NCBI GenBank assembly: GCA_003567615.1 | Contig: PWZC01000472.1 | Span: 1 to 5,452, forward strand | Reading direction: 5' to 3' | Source of the DNA: Gemmatimonadota bacterium | GTDB taxonomy: Bacteria; Gemmatimonadota; Gemmatimonadetes; Longimicrobiales; Gaopeijiaceae | DNA: 5,452 bases | Shown: piece after piece, positions 1 to 5,452 of the stretch | How the letters are laid out: each line of letters opens with the position of its first letter | Numbering within the stretch: the stretch's first letter is position 1 | Notes under the pieces: model-generated | Told to the model about the DNA's origin: nothing | Database searches by the model: none | What the model saw: only the letters and a program-made list of their open reading frames with translations | Program-made: the position numbers and the translations under genes

Positions 1-51
1 GGATCATCCCACATCAGGGGCATCCGCCCAATTCGGCCTCAGGAGCAAGGT
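1..51 (+). other. leader or tail of an upstream gene before tssB
   Basis: No complete gene fits here. An AGGAG Shine-Dalgarno at 41-45 sits 6 bases before the tssB ATG at 52. One forward frame (from base 2) is open from the window edge to a TGA at 53-55, which would overlap the tssB start as ATGA. This may be the last 17 codons of an upstream gene in the same operon, but the peptide is too short to recognise and another frame is also open here. No convincing promoter is visible in these 51 bases. Confidence 0.4.
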
Positions 52-570
52 ATGACAGAAAGTATCCAGAAACGGCTCGAGCGCGTGCGGGCGCCCCGGG
101 TCCAGATCAGTTATGACGTGGAGACCGGTGGTGCCATCGAGATGAAGGAGCTCCCCTTCGTCATGGGAGTCCTCGCAGACCTCTCCGGACACCCGCAGGA
201 GGGTCAGCCCCGCCTCAAGGACCGGAAGTTCGTGGAGGTCACGCCCGACAACTTCGACGAGGTCCTGTCCAGCATGAAGCCGCATCTGGATCTCAAGGTC
301 GACAACAAGCTCACCGACGATCCCGAAGCCGGCCAGTTGGGGGTTTCCCTGGACTTCAAGTCCCTGGACGACTTCAATCCGGACCGAGTGGCCCAGCAGG
401 TGGGACCCATTCGGAAGCTCCTGGACCTCCGTCAGCAGTTGGCGGACCTGAGAGGGAGTCTGCAGGGGAACGAGAAGCTGGATGAGATCCTGCAGGAGTC
501 GATCTCCGACGCCGAACGTCTGAACCGACTCAAGTCCGAGATCGGCACGGAGGAGGACTCCGATGGCTGA
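52..570 (+). CDS. tssB: T6SS contractile sheath small subunit TssB (VipA/HsiB/ImpB)
   Basis: TssB is the smaller of the two cytoplasmic sheath proteins. It pairs with TssC, and the heterodimers polymerise into the helical sheath whose contraction drives the Hcp tube out of the cell. The 172-residue length is normal for the family. Visible family blocks are the N-terminal basic helix followed by RAPRVQISYDVE (13-24), LPFVMGVLADLSG (34-46), DRKFVEV then NFDEVLSSMKP (57-77), SLDDFNPDRVAQQV (104-117) and the helical RKLLDLRQQLADLRG (121-135), with an acidic C-terminal tail (EEDSDG). The start at 52 has AGGAG six bases upstream, and no start codon precedes it in frame. The next internal Met (31) would remove the conserved N-terminal block. 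The N-terminal region recalls P. aeruginosa HsiB1, whose first helix binds TagJ; a tagJ gene lies downstream here. The gene overlaps tssC by 8 bases, so co-translation is likely. Confidence 0.97.
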   Translation: MTESIQKRLERVRAPRVQISYDVETGGAIEMKELPFVMGVLADLSGHPQEGQPRLKDRKFVEVTPDNFDEVLSSMKPHLDLKVDNKLTDDPEAGQLGVSLDFKSLDDFNPDRVAQQVGPIRKLLDLRQQLADLRGSLQGNEKLDEILQESISDAERLNRLKSEIGTEEDSDG

Positions 571-2047
571 GGCCCGGGAACAACAGCAGCAGGCGGCCGC
601 CGAGACCACCGAGGAGATCTCTCTCCTTGATCAGATCGTGGACTCCGGTCGCTTCGGCGAGGAGGTGCAACAGCGGGAGCGTGGCAAGGGCCTGGTGAAG
701 CGCTTCGTCGAAGAGGTGCTGGAGGGGTCCATGCAGATCTCCCGGGACACCGAGTCCATGCTGAACTCGCGCATCGCCGAGATCGATCGGCTCATCTCCA
801 AGCAGCTCCGGGAGGTGATGCACCACCCCGAATTCCAGCGTCTGGAAGGTACGTGGCGCGGTCTCAAGTACCTCATGAACCAGACCGAGACCAGCACCCA
901 ACTCAAGATCAAGGTGCTGAACGCCCCCAAGAAGGAACTCCTCAAGGACCTGCAGAAGGCACCGGAGTTCGACCAGAGTGCCCTCTTCAAGAAGGTGTAC
1001 GAGGAAGAGTACGGGGTCTTCGGGGGAGCACCCTTCGGCGCGCTCCTGGGCGACTTCGAGTTCGGGCGCTCAGGACAGGATATCGAACTCCTGGAGAAGA
1101 TCTCCCAGGTGGCGGCGGCGGCCCACGCCCCCTTCATCACCGGGACCAGCCAGAGCATGTTCAACCTCGAGCGCTACACCCAGCTCGATCAGCCCCGTGA
1201 TCTGGCCAAGATCTTCGACACCACCGAGTACGCCAAGTGGAAGGCGTTCCGACAGAGCGAGGACGCCCGGTACGTGGCCCTCACCCTGCCGCGGATGCTG
1301 CTGCGGGAGCCCTACGGACCCGACACGGTCCCCGTAGAGGCCTTCGACTACAATGAGGGCGTCGACGGACGGGAGCATGACCGGTATCTGTGGGGGAACG
1401 CCGCCTGGGCCATGGGCGCTCGGGTCACCCAGGCCTTCGCCAAGCACGGATGGTGCGCCACCATCCGCGGTGTGGAGAGTGGCGGCCTCGTGGAAGGGCT
1501 CCCGGTGCACAACTTCCGGACCGAGTCCGGTGACATGGTCATGAAGTGCCCCACCGAGACCCAGATCACCGACCGGCGGGAGAAGGAGTTGGCCGACCTG
1601 GGGTTCGCTCCCCTGGTCCACCAGAAGGGGACATCCAATGCCGCCTTCTTCAGCGTCCAGAGCGCCCAGAAGCCGAAGGTCTACGATTCGGACGCCGCCA
1701 CGGCCAATGCCCGTATCTCGGCCCAGCTCCCCTACATCTTCGCGGTGTCCCGCTTCGCCCATTACCTCAAGTCCATGATGCGGGACAAGATCGGGGGGTA
1801 CATGTCGCGGTCGCAGGCCCAGTCGTTCCTGAACACGTGGATCGCCAATTACGTGGTGGGCAATGACGACGCGTCCTTCGAGGTCAAGGCCAAGCGTCCG
1901 CTGCGGGAGGCCCGGGTGGATGTGGTGGACGTGCCCGGGAAGCCCGGGGCCTTCCGGGCGGTGGCCTTCCTCCGCCCCCACTTCCAGTTGGACGAGTTGA
2001 GCGTGTCCATGCGGTTGGTGGCGGATCTGCCGCCTCCGGCGAACTGA
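563..2047 (+). CDS. tssC: T6SS contractile sheath large subunit TssC (VipB/HsiC/ImpC)
   Basis: TssC is the large sheath subunit. It forms the sheath with TssB in the cytoplasm and is normally the sheath component engaged when ClpV disassembles the contracted structure. The 494 residues match the usual size. After a Gln/Ala-rich, probably flexible N-terminus (6-13) comes a short amphipathic segment, SLLDQIVDSGRFG (20-32). Conserved blocks are VMHHPEFQRLEGTWRGL (85-101), YEEEYGVFGGAPFGALLGDF (146-165), GWCATIRGVESGG (296-308), KCPTETQITDRREKEL (328-343), RFAHYLKSMMRDKIG (397-411), LNTWIANYV (423-431) and FLRPHFQL (469-476). These span the TssC1 N- and C-terminal domains. The start has AGGAGGA at 551-557, inside the end of tssB. 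A 127-base gap with a hairpin follows the stop codon. No frameshift or missing block was seen. Confidence 0.98.
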   Translation: MAEAREQQQQAAAETTEEISLLDQIVDSGRFGEEVQQRERGKGLVKRFVEEVLEGSMQISRDTESMLNSRIAEIDRLISKQLREVMHHPEFQRLEGTWRGLKYLMNQTETSTQLKIKVLNAPKKELLKDLQKAPEFDQSALFKKVYEEEYGVFGGAPFGALLGDFEFGRSGQDIELLEKISQVAAAAHAPFITGTSQSMFNLERYTQLDQPRDLAKIFDTTEYAKWKAFRQSEDARYVALTLPRMLLREPYGPDTVPVEAFDYNEGVDGREHDRYLWGNAAWAMGARVTQAFAKHGWCATIRGVESGGLVEGLPVHNFRTESGDMVMKCPTETQITDRREKELADLGFAPLVHQKGTSNAAFFSVQSAQKPKVYDSDAATANARISAQLPYIFAVSRFAHYLKSMMRDKIGGYMSRSQAQSFLNTWIANYVVGNDDASFEVKAKRPLREARVDVVDVPGKPGAFRAVAFLRPHFQLDELSVSMRLVADLPPPAN

Positions 2048-2059
2048 CGTACCCTGGTT

Positions 2060-2091
2060 CCCGGCGTCGCTGTGCACGCGGCGGCGCCGGG
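2060..2091 (+). promoter_or_regulatory. strong GC-rich hairpin between tssC and hcp
   Basis: Positions 2060-2070 (CCCGGCGTCGC) pair with 2081-2091 (GCGGCGCCGGG) over 11 base pairs with one G-U wobble, around a 10-base loop at 2071-2080. It begins 13 bases after the tssC stop codon. No T-run follows (the next bases are TGAGCAGG), so it is not a typical intrinsic terminator. It could protect the 3' end of a tssBC message, attenuate transcription, or mark a processing site upstream of hcp. The base pairing is directly visible; the function is inferred. Confidence 0.5.
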
Positions 2092-2097
2092 TGAGCA

Positions 2098-2116
2098 GGC
2101 CACCACGGGGTGGGCC
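2098..2116 (+). promoter_or_regulatory. second small hairpin in the tssC-hcp gap
   Basis: GGCCACC (2098-2104) can pair with GGTGGGCC (2109-2116) around a 4-base ACGG loop, with one bulged G at 2114. It lies 7 bases after the larger hairpin, so the two could form a tandem structured element. The stem is short for GC-rich DNA and may be a chance pairing. Confidence 0.25.
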
Positions 2117-2174
2117 GCCTCAGCGGATCAACCCCCATTTCGATCCAACAACCCAATAAGTAAAGGAGACCAGG
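2117..2174 (+). promoter_or_regulatory. A-rich hcp leader with strong Shine-Dalgarno
   Basis: After the hairpins, bases 2127-2164 are clearly richer in A and T than the surrounding DNA and appear unstructured. AAAGGAG at 2162-2168 sits six bases before the hcp ATG and is one of the best ribosome binding sites in the window, matching the high copy number needed for Hcp. GGATC (2125-2129) and GATCC (2142-2146) form a 5-bp inverted repeat with a 12-base spacer, which is weak evidence for an operator. No convincing sigma-70 or sigma-54 promoter was found, so an independent hcp promoter is possible but not shown. Confidence 0.5.
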
Positions 2175-2660
2175 ATGGCCTACGACGCATTTCTCAAGAT
2201 CGAAGGGGTGGAGGGCGAGTCGACTCGCGACAAGCACGAGGGAGAGATCGAGATTCTGTCCTTCAGCTGGGGTATCTCGAACCCCACCACCATCGGATCG
2301 GGGACCGGGGCCGGCGCGGGCCGGGCGAGCCTCACCAGCTTCAACGTCATGAAGAAGAGTGACAAGGCGAGCCCCAAGCTCTTCCAGCACTGCGCCCAGG
2401 GCCGGCACTTCCCCAAGGCCACCGTGGTCTTCCGGGCCGCCGCCGGTGACAACAGCCTGGAGTATCTGAAGTACGAATTCGAAGAGGTGTTCGTGGAGTC
2501 GGTGCAGTGGAGCGGCAGCTCAGGCGGAGACGATCGTCCCACCGAGAGCCTCTCGCTGGCCTTCGGAAAGGTCGAGGTCACCTACACGCCGCAGACGGCG
2601 ACGGGCGATCCGGGCGCACCGGTGGTGGCGAGCTGGGATCAGCGTTCTCGCACGGCCTGA
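2175..2660 (+). CDS. hcp: T6SS inner tube protein Hcp (Hcp1 type)
   Basis: Hcp forms hexameric rings that stack into the tube inside the TssBC sheath. It is propelled into target cells and can carry small effectors in its lumen. The 161 residues make a single-domain family member with no fused effector domain. Recognisable features are the start MAYDAFLKIEGVEGES, HEGEIEILSFSWG (21-33), the Gly-rich loop (41-50), KSDKASPKLFQHCAQGRHFP (61-80) with its single Cys73, the LEYLKYEFEEVFVESV strand pair (95-110), the SGSSGGDDRPTESLSLAFGK stretch (113-132) and VEVTYTPQ (133-140). The pattern closely recalls P. aeruginosa Hcp1 from HSI-I. There is no signal peptide, as expected for a T6SS substrate. 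The gene is separated from tssC by a structured gap, so its expression may be set apart from that of the sheath genes. Confidence 0.97.
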   Translation: MAYDAFLKIEGVEGESTRDKHEGEIEILSFSWGISNPTTIGSGTGAGAGRASLTSFNVMKKSDKASPKLFQHCAQGRHFPKATVVFRAAAGDNSLEYLKYEFEEVFVESVQWSGSSGGDDRPTESLSLAFGKVEVTYTPQTATGDPGAPVVASWDQRSRTA

Positions 2661-2683
2661 TTTCCACCCACACCCAACACTCC

Positions 2684-2698
2684 GAGGAGAGCGCCGGG
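2684..2698 (+). promoter_or_regulatory. Shine-Dalgarno that fixes the tagJ start
   Basis: GAGGAG at 2684-2689 lies 9 bases before ATG 2699. The same frame stays open upstream to an ATG at 2507, but that start would lie deep inside hcp and would add 64 residues of Arg/Gly-rich out-of-frame translation with no family similarity. The family-like sequence begins right after 2699, so that start is preferred. Confidence 0.8.
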
Positions 2699-3433
2699 AT
2701 GGCATCCGCCAAGGCACGAGCGCTGTATGAGCGGGGGGACCTGGATCAGGCGATACAGGTCCTCAACGCCGAGGTCCGGGATCATCCCATGGATGCGTCC
2801 CGGCGCACCTTCCTCTTTGAATTGCTGGCCTTCGCCGGCGCTTGGGATCGAGCTGAGAAGCAGTTGGACGTGCTGGCTCGAAACGGGCAGGAGGCCGAAA
2901 TGGGGACGCTCCTGTACCGGAGCGCGCTCCACGCGGACCGGGAGCGTGACGACATGTTCCGCTCCGGAGCGTATCCGCAGGGTGAGTCGGGTCCCCCGGC
3001 GGTCTCGGGGACTGTGAACGGTCGTCGCTTCTCTTCTCTCGAAGACGCGGATCCCCGACTGGGCGGGCGGCTCGAGATCTACGCCGCCGGACAGTACACC
3101 TGGCTTCCATTGGAGCACATTGCGGTAATCCGGGCGGAGGCCCCCCGTCGGCTTCGGGATCTTCTCTGGATTCCCGCCCAGGTGGTTCCGGGTCCGAAGA
3201 TGAAGGGGATGGAGCTGGGCGAAGTCCTCATCCCGGCTCTCAGTCCCCTGACCCATCTTCACCCCGACGGTCCGGTCCGACTGGGCCGAGAGACCACCGT
3301 CGCTGCACTGGACGGATCAGAGGAGGCGCTCTACGGCCCCAAGCTCCTCCTCGCCGACGACGAATTCATTCCCTTCCTGGATCTTCGGGAGGTCGTCATC
3401 GACCAGTCTGAAGATCCCGATTTCAACGACTGA
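2699..3433 (+). CDS. tagJ: T6SS accessory protein TagJ/ImpE (HsiE family)
   Basis: TagJ (ImpE, HsiE1) is an accessory cytoplasmic protein found in a subset of T6SSs. In P. aeruginosa it binds the N-terminal helix of TssB and interacts with ClpV, so it is thought to act in sheath assembly or recycling. From ATG 2699 the product has 244 residues. The N-terminal third is helical and TPR-like: ERGDLDQAIQVLNAEVRDHP (11-30), RRTFLFELLAFAG (35-47) and DRAEKQLDVL (50-59). The C-terminal part carries the family blocks LLWIPAQV (155-162), GEVLIPAL (174-181), YGPKLLLADDEFIPFLD (212-228) and LREVVI (229-234), ending in an acidic tail. No signal peptide or membrane segment is seen. It follows hcp by 38 bases with no visible terminator and precedes tssA by 7 bases, so it is probably co-transcribed with both. 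In P. aeruginosa HSI-I the gene lies next to tssE; here tssA is in between. Confidence 0.93.
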   Translation: MASAKARALYERGDLDQAIQVLNAEVRDHPMDASRRTFLFELLAFAGAWDRAEKQLDVLARNGQEAEMGTLLYRSALHADRERDDMFRSGAYPQGESGPPAVSGTVNGRRFSSLEDADPRLGGRLEIYAAGQYTWLPLEHIAVIRAEAPRRLRDLLWIPAQVVPGPKMKGMELGEVLIPALSPLTHLHPDGPVRLGRETTVAALDGSEEALYGPKLLLADDEFIPFLDLREVVIDQSEDPDFND

Positions 3434-3440
3434 GTCGGGC

Positions 3441-5225
3441 ATGGACGCCATCGAGCCCTTCCTCCAGCCCATTGCCGGCGACGATCCTGCGGGTCCCAGT
3501 CTCCGGTACGACCCCGTCTACGACGAGATCAAGCGGGCCCGGGAAGAGGAAGACGACAACCTGCCCCAGGGGGAGTGGAAGCGGGAGCTCAAGGTCGCCG
3601 ACTTCCCCCTCGTCCGGCGGTTGTCCACCGAGGTCCTGACCGAGCGCTCCAAGGACCTGCAGATCGCCGCGTGGTTGGCGGAGGCGTGGACCCGTCTCGA
3701 GGGGTTCGACGGGATGACCCGGGGCTTCGTCCTCCTCCGGCGCCTCATGGAGGAGTTCTGGGACGGCGTGCACCCGGAGATCGACGAAGACGGAGACATG
3801 GAGTTCCGGGCAGTTCCCCTGGAGTGGGTGGGGCGGTACCTGCAGGCATCGGTTGAAGTCGTCCCCCTCACGGAGGGGGGATACGGGTACCTGAATCACC
3901 GACAGAGCCGCCTGGTTCCCTCCGAGGAGGAGGCCGAGAAGGACAGCCAGAAGCGCCAGGCTCGCCGCGACGCAGAGGAGTCGGGCCAGGTGACTCCGGA
4001 AGCATTTGACGAGGGGGTTCTCACCTCGTCAAAGGATTTTCTCCGCTCGACCCTGCAGCTTCTGGAAGAGGGACAGGAGCAGTTGTCGGAGTTGGAGAGC
4101 CTCTGCGACGAACGGTTCGGAGACGTTTCGCCCAACCTCATCCCGCTCCGGGAGCTCCTGGAGACGGTCCACCGGCTCGGCACCCAGAATCTGCAGCGGA
4201 AGCTGGAGATCGATCCGGATCCGGTGACCTTCGACGAGCCGGAGAGCGAGGAGGGGGAAGCCGGGTCGGCCGAAGGGGAGGCTGCTGGAGGTGGGGCCGA
4301 GGGAAGCGCCACAGCCGGCGTGCCCATGGAGCTCGGATCGACGTCGGACGCCGTGCGCCTTGCGGTGGAGTCGGCCCGCTTCCTCCGCCGGGCGCAGCCG
4401 ACGAACCCCTCTCCCTACCTCATGCTCCGGGGGCTGCGCTGGGGTGAACTGCGGGCCGTGGGTGAGCCGGTGGAGCCCAAGCTCCTCACCGCGCCCCCGA
4501 CCCCGGTCCGAACCCGCATCCGCGCCTTCGCCCTCGATGGCAAGTGGGATCAACTCCTGGATGCCTGCGAAGAGGTCATGGCCACACCCCACGGGCGAGG
4601 TTGGCTCGATCTGCAACGCTACGTCATGGAGGCATGCGAGGCGCTGGGTGCCGACTATGATGCGGTAGCCGGAGCCGTCCGAACCGAGCTGCAGGGGCTC
4701 CTGCAGGATCTCCCCGGGTTGGCCGAGGCCACCCTCATGGATGATTCCCCGACGGCCAACGAAGAGACGCGCACCTGGCTGCGGGAGCAGGTGGGGGTGG
4801 GTCGGGACGCGCCGACCGGTGATGTCTCCGGAGATCCCGATCGGGCCTTCGATCGCCGGGTGGCCCGGGTCCGGACCAGCAATCCCCAGGAGGCCATCCA
4901 ACTCCTGATCCAGCAGGCCAATCGGGAGCGGAGCTCACGGGCGCGCTTCCTCCGTCGGTGTGAGGCTGCCGCCATCATGGTGGACACGGGGCTCGAGTCG
5001 GTGGCTCTGCCCATCCTCCGGGATCTGGCCGAGCAGGTCGAGCGACACAAGCTGGAGGAGTGGGAGGAGGGAGAGACGGTGGCGCGCGCCCTGTCCCTCC
5101 TCTCCCGTTCGCTGCTGCGTCGGAATGGGGAGTCGGGCGAGACTCAGGAACTCTACCTTCGGATCTGTCGCCTGGACCCCCTCGAGGCCATGAGGCTCGA
5201 TGGTGGGGCGGGTAGCGGAGGATGA
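3441..5225 (+). CDS. tssA: T6SS assembly protein TssA (ImpA N-terminal and VasJ-like C-terminal regions)
   Basis: TssA proteins contact the membrane complex and baseplate and coordinate priming and polymerisation of tube and sheath. The product has 594 residues. The ImpA_N domain covers about 1-135, with the signature DDPAGPSLRYDPVYDEI (14-30), EWKRELKVADFPLVRRLS (45-62), KDLQIAAWLAEAWTRLEGF (71-89) and the acidic VHPEIDEDGD (110-119). A middle helical, highly charged stretch (about 160-255) leads to an acidic Gly/Ala/Glu linker (265-293). The C-terminal region (about 300-585) fits the VasJ/VCA0119 group: NPSPYLMLRGLRWGEL (322-337), GWLDLQRYVMEACEALG (387-403), RFLRRCEAAAIMVDTGLESV (502-521), HKLEEWEE (536-543) and YLRICRLDPLEAMRL (572-586). 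No good Shine-Dalgarno precedes ATG 3441, so translation is probably coupled to tagJ, whose stop codon is 7 bases upstream. There are several TssA types with different C-termini, and the exact class is less certain than the family. Confidence 0.93.
   Translation: MDAIEPFLQPIAGDDPAGPSLRYDPVYDEIKRAREEEDDNLPQGEWKRELKVADFPLVRRLSTEVLTERSKDLQIAAWLAEAWTRLEGFDGMTRGFVLLRRLMEEFWDGVHPEIDEDGDMEFRAVPLEWVGRYLQASVEVVPLTEGGYGYLNHRQSRLVPSEEEAEKDSQKRQARRDAEESGQVTPEAFDEGVLTSSKDFLRSTLQLLEEGQEQLSELESLCDERFGDVSPNLIPLRELLETVHRLGTQNLQRKLEIDPDPVTFDEPESEEGEAGSAEGEAAGGGAEGSATAGVPMELGSTSDAVRLAVESARFLRRAQPTNPSPYLMLRGLRWGELRAVGEPVEPKLLTAPPTPVRTRIRAFALDGKWDQLLDACEEVMATPHGRGWLDLQRYVMEACEALGADYDAVAGAVRTELQGLLQDLPGLAEATLMDDSPTANEETRTWLREQVGVGRDAPTGDVSGDPDRAFDRRVARVRTSNPQEAIQLLIQQANRERSSRARFLRRCEAAAIMVDTGLESVALPILRDLAEQVERHKLEEWEEGETVARALSLLSRSLLRRNGESGETQELYLRICRLDPLEAMRLDGGAGSGG
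3862..3880 (+). other. perfect hairpin inside tssA
   Basis: CCCCCT (3863-3868) pairs exactly with AGGGGG (3874-3879) around a 5-base CACGG loop, and T3862 with G3880 can extend it as a wobble. It lies in the codons for VPLTEGG near residues 141-147 of TssA, where the ImpA_N domain ends. It has no T-run, so termination is unlikely; a translational pause or simple chance in GC-rich coding DNA are both possible. Confidence 0.3.
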
Positions 5226-5227
5226 TG
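5215..5227 (+). promoter_or_regulatory. overlapping tssA stop / tssE start (ATGATG)
   Basis: The sequence GGAGGATGATGG holds the tssA stop TGA (5223-5225) between two in-frame ATG codons for tssE, at 5222 and 5225. GGAGG at 5217-5221 touches the first ATG and is 3 bases from the second, so neither spacing is ideal. This favours translational coupling, with ribosomes finishing tssA restarting on tssE. The second ATG has the slightly better spacing; the two choices differ by one Met. Confidence 0.7.
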
Positions 5228-5452
5228 GACCGGGGTCGACCCATTCGACCCTCCCTTCTGGACCGTCTGGTAGATACGGCTCCCGGGGAGGCGGCGGATC
5301 CGTCCGTGGGGCTTGCTGAGTCAAAGGCTCGTTTCGAGCGCTCGGTTCTCCGGGACCTGGAGTGGCTTCTGAACACCCGTCGGACCCTCCATCCCGGAAC
5401 CCGTGCCCACCCCGAACTGCGTCGGTCCGTCCACAACTACGGGGTGCCGGAC
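5222..5452 (+). CDS. tssE: T6SS baseplate wedge protein TssE (gp25-like), 3' end outside the window
   Basis: TssE is related to phage T4 gp25. It sits in the baseplate wedge with TssF and TssG and helps nucleate the TssBC sheath. Only the first 77 codons are present; the family is usually around 130-180 residues, so roughly half is missing through truncation by the window edge, not through a mutation. The visible part carries strong family features: RPSLLDRLVD (9-18) near the N-terminus, SVLRDLEWLLNTRR (41-54), which opens the gp25 domain, and SVHNYGVPD (69-77), matching the usual S-x-x-NYGLPD motif. The reading frame is open to the last base. The start overlaps the tssA stop codon (ATG 5222, alternative ATG 5225). 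Family knowledge predicts tssF and tssG next. Confidence 0.93.
   Translation, partial: MMDRGRPIRPSLLDRLVDTAPGEAADPSVGLAESKARFERSVLRDLEWLLNTRRTLHPGTRAHPELRRSVHNYGVPD

Noticed and set aside
1070..2077. Long open frame of 335 codons on the minus strand opposite tssC
   Set aside because: It lies wholly antisense to a well-supported tssC. Its peptide is His/Gly/Leu-rich with no recognisable family, as expected for shadow frames in GC-rich DNA.
2060..2091. Calling the tssC-hcp hairpin a classic intrinsic terminator
   Set aside because: The stem is strong but no T-run follows, so it was recorded as a regulatory or stabilising hairpin of unknown role.
2048..2174. Sigma-54 promoter before hcp (GG-N10-GC type)
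   Set aside because: The nearest candidate, GG at 2056-2057, has GC one base out of register and lacks the flanking consensus; no other match was found.
2507..2698. 64-codon N-terminal extension of TagJ from an ATG inside hcp
   Set aside because: The extra residues are out-of-frame translation of hcp with no family similarity. A Shine-Dalgarno sits before ATG 2699, where the TagJ-like sequence begins.
2779..2788. The 10-mer GGATCATCCC repeated at 1-10 and 2779-2788
   Set aside because: Only two copies, one of them inside tagJ coding sequence, with no extended similarity; most likely chance.
4029..4901. 290-codon minus-strand open frame opposite tssA
   Set aside because: The sense frame encodes clear TssA motifs throughout; the antisense peptide shows no coherent family features.
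1..5452. Contractile phage tail, R-pyocin or extracellular injection system instead of a T6SS
   Set aside because: Separate tssB and tssC sheath genes, an Hcp1-type tube protein, TagJ and TssA are T6SS-specific and are not found together in phage tails or extracellular injection systems.

Overview
The window is a single-strand, tightly packed core segment of a type VI secretion system (T6SS) locus. All six genes lie on the + strand, in the order tssB - tssC - hcp - tagJ/impE - tssA - tssE, and tssE runs off the right edge. Coding density is very high. The only sizeable non-coding stretch is the 127 bases between tssC and hcp, which hold a strong GC-rich hairpin and then an A-rich leader with a good Shine-Dalgarno sequence. 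No tRNA, rRNA, mobile element, CRISPR array or attachment site was seen.

Layout. Bases 1-51 are a leader or the tail of an unseen upstream gene. TssB (small sheath subunit) and TssC (large sheath subunit) overlap by 8 bases. Hcp (inner tube) follows the gap, then TagJ/ImpE (accessory protein linking sheath and ClpV) after 38 bases, then TssA (ImpA_N plus a VasJ-like C-terminal region) after 7 bases. TssE (gp25-like baseplate wedge protein) begins in an ATGATG that overlaps the tssA stop codon. TssB and TssC polymerise into the contractile sheath around a stack of Hcp hexamers. TssE belongs to the baseplate on which the sheath is built, TssA primes and coordinates tube and sheath assembly, and TagJ contacts the TssB N-terminal helix. 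The baseplate partners TssF/TssG, the membrane complex (TssJLM, TssK), ClpV, VgrG/PAAR and any effectors are not in the window and are presumably encoded nearby.

Organism. The DNA is GC-rich (about two thirds GC by eye), with G/C-ending codons and acidic, Glu/Asp-rich proteins. Recalled family sequences place TssB, TssC, Hcp and TagJ close to the Pseudomonas aeruginosa HSI-I type. The DNA style and the gene order fit an environmental high-GC Gram-negative bacterium, possibly outside Proteobacteria (for example a Gemmatimonadota- or Acidobacteriota-like lineage). That is an inference; the window carries no taxonomic marker.

No undescribed system was found. The points worth a second look are the position of tssA between tagJ and tssE, the hairpin before hcp, and the N-terminal sequences of TssB and TssC, which bear on how this sheath is recycled by ClpV.
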